The notes under the pieces are model-generated. The model ran no database searches. It was not told where the DNA came from and worked only from the letters and a program-made list of their open reading frames with translations. From Catenulispora pinistramenti (GTDB lineage: Bacteria > Actinomycetota > Actinomycetes > Streptomycetales > Catenulisporaceae): 39,709 bases of DNA. Each line of letters begins with the position of its first letter. The first letter of the stretch is position 1. This document shows, piece by piece, positions 33,373 to 39,709 of this stretch. Both the position numbers and the translations under genes were made by a program. Where the stretch lies: NCBI RefSeq assembly GCF_018274385.1, contig NZ_JAAFYZ010000081.1:1-39709 (forward strand). Direction: 5' to 3'.

Positions 33373-34514
33373 TTACTTGACCGTGATCCAGCCGGCGTAG
33401 AAGGCGCCGAGTCCCAGGCCGCAGAAGAGGCCGCAGATGATCCAGAAGCGGACCACCACTGTTACCTCGGCCCAGCCGACGAGTTCGAAGTGGTGGTGCA
33501 GGGGGGCCATCTTGAACACTCGTTTGCCGCCGCTGATCTTGAAGTAGCCGACCTGGATCACCACCGAGAGGGTGATGATCACGAACAGGCCGCCAAGCAG
33601 GGCCAGCAGGAGCTCGGTCTGGGAGCAGATCGCCAGGCCGGCCAGGCCGCCGCCGAGGGCCAGCGAACCGGTGTCGCCCATGTAGATCTTGGCCGGGGAC
33701 GTGTTCCACCACAGGAAGCCGAAACAGGCCCCCATCACCGCCGCCGCGACGATCGCCAGGTCAAGTGGATCTCGGACCGGATAGCAGCCCTGGACGTCTG
33801 TACCCAGCGTCGCGCACGACTCGCCGTGCTGCCAGACGCCGATCAGGACGTAGGAGGCGAACACCATCACACAGGAGCCGGTGGCCAGGCCGTCCAGGCC
33901 GTCGGTCAGGTTCACGCCGTTGGAGGTGCCGGCGATGAGCAGACCCGCCCAGATCACGAAGAGCACCGCGCCGAGGTCCACCGCCGAGATGTTCCGGACG
34001 AAGGACAGGTGCGTGTCGCCCGGCTTGAAGCCCAGGGCGTTCGGGAAGTGCAGGGCCAGGATCGCGAAGGCGATCGCCACGATCCACTGCCCGATCATCT
34101 TCGCCTTGGCCCGCAAGCCCAGGTTGCGCTGCCGGAACACCTTCAGGAAGTCGTCGGTGAAGCCCACGACGCCCATCCCGACCATCAGGAACAGCACCAG
34201 CAGCCCGGAGGCGGTGGGCATGCGCATGGTGGCCAGTTTGGTGAAGCCGTAGCCGAGCACGGTGGCCAGCACGATCACCACCCCGCCCATGGTCGGCGTG
34301 CCGCGCTTGGCCTGGTGCGTGGTCGGGCCGTCCTCGCGGATCGGCTGGCCGAAGCCGTAGCGCGCCAGGGTCTTGATCGCCATCGGGGTGCCGATCAGCG
34401 AGAAGAACAGCGCGATTCCCGCCGCGTACAGCACCCCGCGCATCTGCAGGCCGCCTTCCGAACCGGCGTGCGGCACCACCGCGCCCACCCCGGCGTGGAC
34501 CGCCGCGAACGTGC

Positions 34515-34518
<4 letters not shown>
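33373..34518 (-). CDS. mraY: phospho-N-acetylmuramoyl-pentapeptide transferase
   Basis: Makes lipid I from UDP-MurNAc-pentapeptide and undecaprenyl phosphate in the membrane. The 381-residue protein has about ten helices, with PTMGG, the DD pair in [19 protein letters not shown], the GDTGS loop and the MAPLHHHFE motif. The GTG at 34518 overlaps the murF stop in GTGA, and GGGAGG lies 9 nt upstream. It adds about 25 residues before MRGVLYAAG, the more usual N terminus. No murD follows. Confidence 0.95.
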
Positions 34519-36079
<1,561 letters not shown>

Positions 36080-36083
<4 letters not shown>

Positions 36084-37702
36084 TGCTCGCCGCGGTCCTT
36101 TCCAGCCGCTTCCAAAGCGGCGCGCAGCACCACCCGGTCGTCGAACGGCTTCTTCACTCCTGCGATCTCCTGCCCCTGCTCATGTCCCTTGCCGGCGACG
36201 ATCAGCACGTCGCCGGGGCCGCTGGCTGCGACCGCGTAGGCGATCGCCTCGGCCCGGTCGGCGACCACGCGGTAATTCTGGACGGCGCCGGCCAGTTCGG
36301 CGTCGGCACCGTCGGTGACGGCCGCGAGAATGTCCGCTGAACTCTCCGTACGCGGGTTGTCGTCGGTGAACACGGCCTCGTCGGCGAGCCGCACCGCGGC
36401 GGCGCCCATCATCGGCCGTTTGGTCTTGTCGCGGTCCCCGCCGCAGCCCACCACCACGCGCAGCCGGCCGTGGCCGCGGTCGGCCAGCGGCCGCAGCGCG
36501 GTCAGCGCGGTCTGGACGGCGTCCGGGGTGTGGGCGTAGTCGACGACCGCCAGGAACTGCTGGCCGGGCACCTGCACCCGCTCCATGCGGCCCGGGACGC
36601 CGTGCACGTCGGCGACACCGGCGATGGCGGTCTCCAGCTCGATCCCGGTCACCGCCAGCAGCACGATCGCGGCCAGCGCGTTGGCGACGTTGAAGTCGCC
36701 GGGCAGCCCGGCGCTGGCCGGGTGCCGCGCGCCGTCCGGGCCGACGACGGTGAACGTCGAGGCGTCGGTGCCCAGCACGATGTCCTCGGCGCTCCAGTCG
36801 GCGGCTACTGCCTTGATGGAGAAAGTGTGCACCGGCACGCCGTTGGCCCGACAGCGTTCGGCGATGGTCCGGCCGTGCTCGTCGTCCACGTCGACGACGG
36901 CCTGCTCGGTGTACCCGGGGGTGAACAGCTTCGCCTTGGCCTCGAAGTAGTCCTCGAAGTCGGCGTGGAAGTCCAGATGGTCCTGCGTCAGGTTGAGGAA
37001 CGCCGCGGCCTTGAAGCGGATCCCGGCCGGCCGGCCGTAGGCCAGGGCGTGGCTGGAGACCTCCATCGAGACCGCCTCGACGCCCTCCTCCACGGCGGTC
37101 GCCAGGATCGCCTGCAGGTCCGGGGCCTCCGGGGTGGTGCGCACCGAGGGCACGACCCGGTCGCCGATCAGGATCTGCACGGTCCCGATCACGCCGGTCC
37201 GCAGGCCCGCCCGGCGCAGCCCGCCGTCGATCAGGTAGCTGGTGGTGGTCTTGCCGTTGGTGCCGGTGACGCCGTACATCGCCAGTTGGGTGGCGGGCTC
37301 GCCGTACACATACGCCGAGAGCTTCCCGGCCACTGCCCGCACGTCCTGGACCACCAGGATCGGCGCCGCCAGACCGTCCAGCATCGCCGCGCCGGCGGCG
37401 TCGGTCACGACCGCGACCGCCCCGGAGGCCACGGCGCCGGGGGCGAACTCGGCCCCGTGCCGGGCCGTGCCGGGCCAGGCGACGTGCAGGTCGCCGGGCC
37501 GGATCGACTGCGCGTCGTGCGAGATCCCGGTGACCGTCGTGTCCAGGGCCTCGGCGGTCGCGGTCGTGGAATCCGCGACGGCGGCGCCGGCGATCTGCGC
37601 GCAGGCGCGGACGCTGTGCTGCGGGAGGTGCTTCGGGCGCGGCGTGGAAGTCATGGGTTCCCGATACGTCGTCGAATCGGCGGGGACGGTCAAGTGGGGC
37701 AC
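36080..37702 (-). CDS. murE: UDP-N-acetylmuramoyl-L-alanyl-D-glutamate--2,6-diaminopimelate ligase
   Basis: Adds diaminopimelate to the UDP-MurNAc dipeptide. The protein has the ATP loop GVTGTNGKTTTSYL, LTQDHLDFH and the DNPR motif (448-451 of 540) that selects diaminopimelate over lysine. The start is the GTG at 37702, where TACCCT lies exactly 7 nt upstream as in other leaderless genes here. The in-frame ATG at 37654 with GGGA upstream is the main alternative and would give 524 residues. It heads murE-murF-mraY after the ftsI stem-loop. Confidence 0.92.
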
Positions 37703-37709
37703 GTGCGGA

Positions 37710-37715
37710 AGGGTA
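37710..37715 (-). promoter_or_regulatory. TANNNT -10 box, leaderless murE start
   Basis: On the minus strand TACCCT ends exactly 7 nt before the GTG at 37702. If used, murE-murF-mraY have a promoter separate from ftsI. Confidence 0.4.
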
Positions 37716-37762
37716 CCGGTTCGCGGAGCGCGCTCGTGCGTTCAGCTCCTCCGCAGATATTC

Positions 37763-37812
37763 GCGTCCGCCCCGCCCGCCCGCCAAACGGGCTGGTGAGA
37801 CGGGACGGACGC
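37763..37812 (-). terminator. stem-loop after ftsI
   Basis: On the minus strand GCGTCCGTCCCG and CGGGGCGGACGC form a 12-bp stem with one G-U pair, enclosing a GC-rich loop. It lies about 50 nt after the ftsI stop and before the murE promoter box. There is no U run. Confidence 0.5.
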
Positions 37813-37863
37813 GGAACCGTTACACCTGTTTCTCAACTACCTTATGTAAGGCTTTGTCTTCGC

Positions 37864-39709
37864 TCAGTTACCGGAACTGGAGCCGTAGGCCGTCGGCAGG
37901 TTGGCCGGCGGCGTACCGGTCGGCGCCACCCCGCGGCTCTGCAACGCGAACGACAGGACCTGCTGGAACACCGGCGCGGCGATCTCGGCGCCGAAGTGCG
38001 CGCCGACCGGGGCCTGCAACGACACCGCGACCACGATCGACGGTTTGTCGGTCGGCGCGAACCCGATGAACGAGGCGGTGTAGCCGTTGTAGGTGCCCTT
38101 CTTCTCGTCGTACCGGTTCGCGGTGCCGGTCTTGCCCGCCACCCGGTAGCCGGGGATCTGGGCCGTGGTGCCGGTGCCGCGCTGCGAGGTGGTGACCGCC
38201 TCCAGCATGTCGGCGACCTTCGTCGCGGTGTCGGCGCTGACCACCGGGGTCTGCTGCGGCGCCGGGGCCGGGGTGTACTTGCCGGAGGGGTCGGTCCAGC
38301 CCTGGATCAGGCTCGGGGCGATGCGCACGCCGCCGTTGGCGATGGTCTGGTAGACCGAGGCGTCCTGGACGGCGGTGGCGGCCAGGCCCTGGCCGTAGAG
38401 CACGGTGTAGCGCTCGGTGTCGCTCCACTTGTCCGGCGGGTCCAGGATGCCGGCGCTCTCGCCGGGGAAGCCGATGCCGGTGGTCTGGCCGAAGCCGAAC
38501 AGCCGCTGGTACTTGCCCAGGGTCTGGTCGCGGTCCACACCGTGCGGCTGGAACAGGTTGGCGACCTCGATGGTGCCGACGTTGGAGGACGCGGCCAGGA
38601 CCCCGGTCATGGTCAGGTCCCAGGGGCCGTGGTCGACGTCGTCCTTGAAGACGTAGCGCCCGACGGGCATCGGCGAGGTGAAGGGCGGCAGCTGGGTGTC
38701 CGGCTCGGCCACGCCGGTCTGGATGGCCGCGGACATGGTGATGACCTTGGCCACCGACCCGGGTTCGAAGGGGTCGGTGAAGGCCCGGTTGCCCAGGTTC
38801 GGGGTGTCGGCGGTGGTGATGTGCGCCGGGTTGAAGGTCGGGTAGTTCGACAGGGCCAGGATCTGGCCGGTCTTCACGTCCTGGACCACCACGGTCCCGG
38901 ACGACGAGCCGGTCGACTGCACCTCCTTGGCCAGCGCCTGGTCGGAGGCGTACTGGATGTCCGGATCGATGGTGGTCTTCACCGAGTCCCCGTCCACCGC
39001 CGGCTTCATGTTCACGCCGGTGGTCGGGATCTCCACCCCGGACGCCGCCTGGTAGGACTCCTGGCCGTCCTTGCCGGCCAGCCGGTCGTTCACCATCTGC
39101 TCGATCCCGGCCTTGCCGACCCCGTCGGAGTCGGTGAAGCCGACGAGGTTCGCCGCCAGCGTGCCGCCGGGGTAGGTCCGCCGGTCGTCGCGGGTGTTGG
39201 TGTAGACCCCGACGACGGTCTTCGGGTCGCTGGTGTTGGCCACCGCCAGCTGCCGGATCTTGGCGCAGGTGGCCGGCGAGGCCTTGTGCGCCAGCACGAC
39301 GTAGCGGGTGTTCGGCTTGGTCAGCGCGGCCTGCAGGTCCGCGACGCTCGGCGCACCGCCCAGCGCGTACTCCGGCGCCGCCGAGAGCAGCCCGGCCAGT
39401 TTGGCCGCGAGGTCGCCGACGTCCTCGTGGTAGCGGGCGACCACGGTCGGGTCGGCGGTGACGTCGTAGGCCTCGACGGACACCGCCAGCGGCGTGCCGT
39501 CGGCGGCCAGTATCGCGCCCCGGCTGGCGTGCAGGGTCGCCTCCCGAGTGGTCTCGGCGGCCTTGGCGTAGCCGCCGGCGTCGACCGCCTGGAGCTGGAA
39601 GAGCCGGCCGGCGAACAGGGAGAAGGTGAAGAGCAGGCCGAACATGGTGATGCGCAGCCGGCGGCGCGGGGAGCCCATGCGCAGGGTCGGGGTGCGCGGG
39701 CCCGGGGGG
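37864..39709 (-). CDS. ftsI: penicillin-binding protein FtsI (division transpeptidase), 5' end cut by window
   Basis: Cross-links septal peptidoglycan. The visible frame stays open to the window edge, and the residues before the ATG at 39678 (RTPTLR then MGSPRRRLR) look like the Arg/Pro-rich cytoplasmic tail of streptomycete FtsI, so the true start probably lies outside. From 39678 there are 604 residues: one membrane segment (about 12-30), a PBP dimerisation domain, then the transpeptidase domain with the active-site Ser in EPGSVAKV, SSN in LAASSNVG and KTG in AGKTGTA. No PASTA domain is present. It is first in ftsI-murE-murF-mraY. Confidence 0.93.
   Translation of the reverse strand, partial: PPGPRTPTLRMGSPRRRLRITMFGLLFTFSLFAGRLFQLQAVDAGGYAKAAETTREATLHASRGAILAADGTPLAVSVEAYDVTADPTVVARYHEDVGDLAAKLAGLLSAAPEYALGGAPSVADLQAALTKPNTRYVVLAHKASPATCAKIRQLAVANTSDPKTVVGVYTNTRDDRRTYPGGTLAANLVGFTDSDGVGKAGIEQMVNDRLAGKDGQESYQAASGVEIPTTGVNMKPAVDGDSVKTTIDPDIQYASDQALAKEVQSTGSSSGTVVVQDVKTGQILALSNYPTFNPAHITTADTPNLGNRAFTDPFEPGSVAKVITMSAAIQTGVAEPDTQLPPFTSPMPVGRYVFKDDVDHGPWDLTMTGVLAASSNVGTIEVANLFQPHGVDRDQTLGKYQRLFGFGQTTGIGFPGESAGILDPPDKWSDTERYTVLYGQGLAATAVQDASVYQTIANGGVRIAPSLIQGWTDPSGKYTPAPAPQQTPVVSADTATKVADMLEAVTTSQRGTGTTAQIPGYRVAGKTGTANRYDEKKGTYNGYTASFIGFAPTDKPSIVVAVSLQAPVGAHFGAEIAAPVFQQVLSFALQSRGVAPTGTPPANLPTAYGSSSGN

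Overview
The window looks like chromosomal DNA of a high-GC Gram-positive actinobacterium. It has GC-rich codon third positions, a bcc:aa3 respiratory chain with a di-haem QcrC, actinobacterial PDWY in QcrB, an actinobacterial four-subunit cytochrome oxidase with CtaF, a mycobacterial-type adenosine kinase and a diaminopimelate-type MurE. Gene neighbourhoods resemble Streptomyces and Catenulispora more than Mycobacterium, but the genus cannot be fixed from sequence alone.

Layout. 1-5.1 kb: LamG-type membrane protein, a small conserved protein, methionine aminopeptidase (map), and a degenerate primase-like gene between two tyrosine-phosphatase genes. 5.2-8.6 kb: homogentisate (tyrosine) breakdown, with hmgA divergent from fahA and a protein of unknown function. 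8.6-10.8 kb: cell-surface genes, namely a subtilisin/mycosin-like protein without its catalytic Asp and His and a class E sortase. 11.1-13.7 kb: DEAD-box RNA helicase with a very long arginine/glycine-rich tail and a long leader. 13.9-18.2 kb: ctaE-qcrC-qcrA-qcrB on the minus strand. 18.4-22.1 kb: receiver-like protein, trpD, Uma2-family nuclease, L,D-transpeptidase lipoprotein. 22.3-23.0 kb: toxin-antitoxin-like gene pair followed by sixteen copies of an 8-bp repeat. 23.1-26.2 kb: ctaC-ctaD-ctaF. 26.6-31.9 kb: cysteine desulfurase, adenosine kinase, erpA, nadA and glycerate kinase. 31.9-32.8 kb: a repeat-rich gene-free stretch and then a small secreted protein. 33.4-39.7 kb: ftsI-murE-murF-mraY of the division/cell-wall cluster, which stops at mraY instead of running on to murD.

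How the genes work together. The two minus-strand operons ctaE-qcrCAB and ctaCDF supply all subunits of the bcc:aa3 supercomplex. Cysteine desulfurase, ErpA and NadA form a loose iron-sulfur/NAD neighbourhood. FtsI, MurE, MurF and MraY, with the separate L,D-transpeptidase and sortase, serve the cell wall.

The most unusual things seen are: (1) at least twelve genes have a TANNNT box 6-8 nt (nine of them exactly 7 nt) before the start codon, a strong sign of leaderless transcription that also corrects several start sites; (2) the 31.9-32.7 kb gap holds nested tandem repeats, a copy of a dispersed repeat also present at 13.76-13.83 kb, and a 167-bp near-palindrome, next to the broken division cluster; (3) an uncharacterised conserved protein sits where maleylacetoacetate isomerase would be expected; (4) an 8-bp G-rich tandem repeat directly follows a toxin-like gene. 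No tRNA, rRNA, CRISPR array, insertion sequence or prophage was seen.
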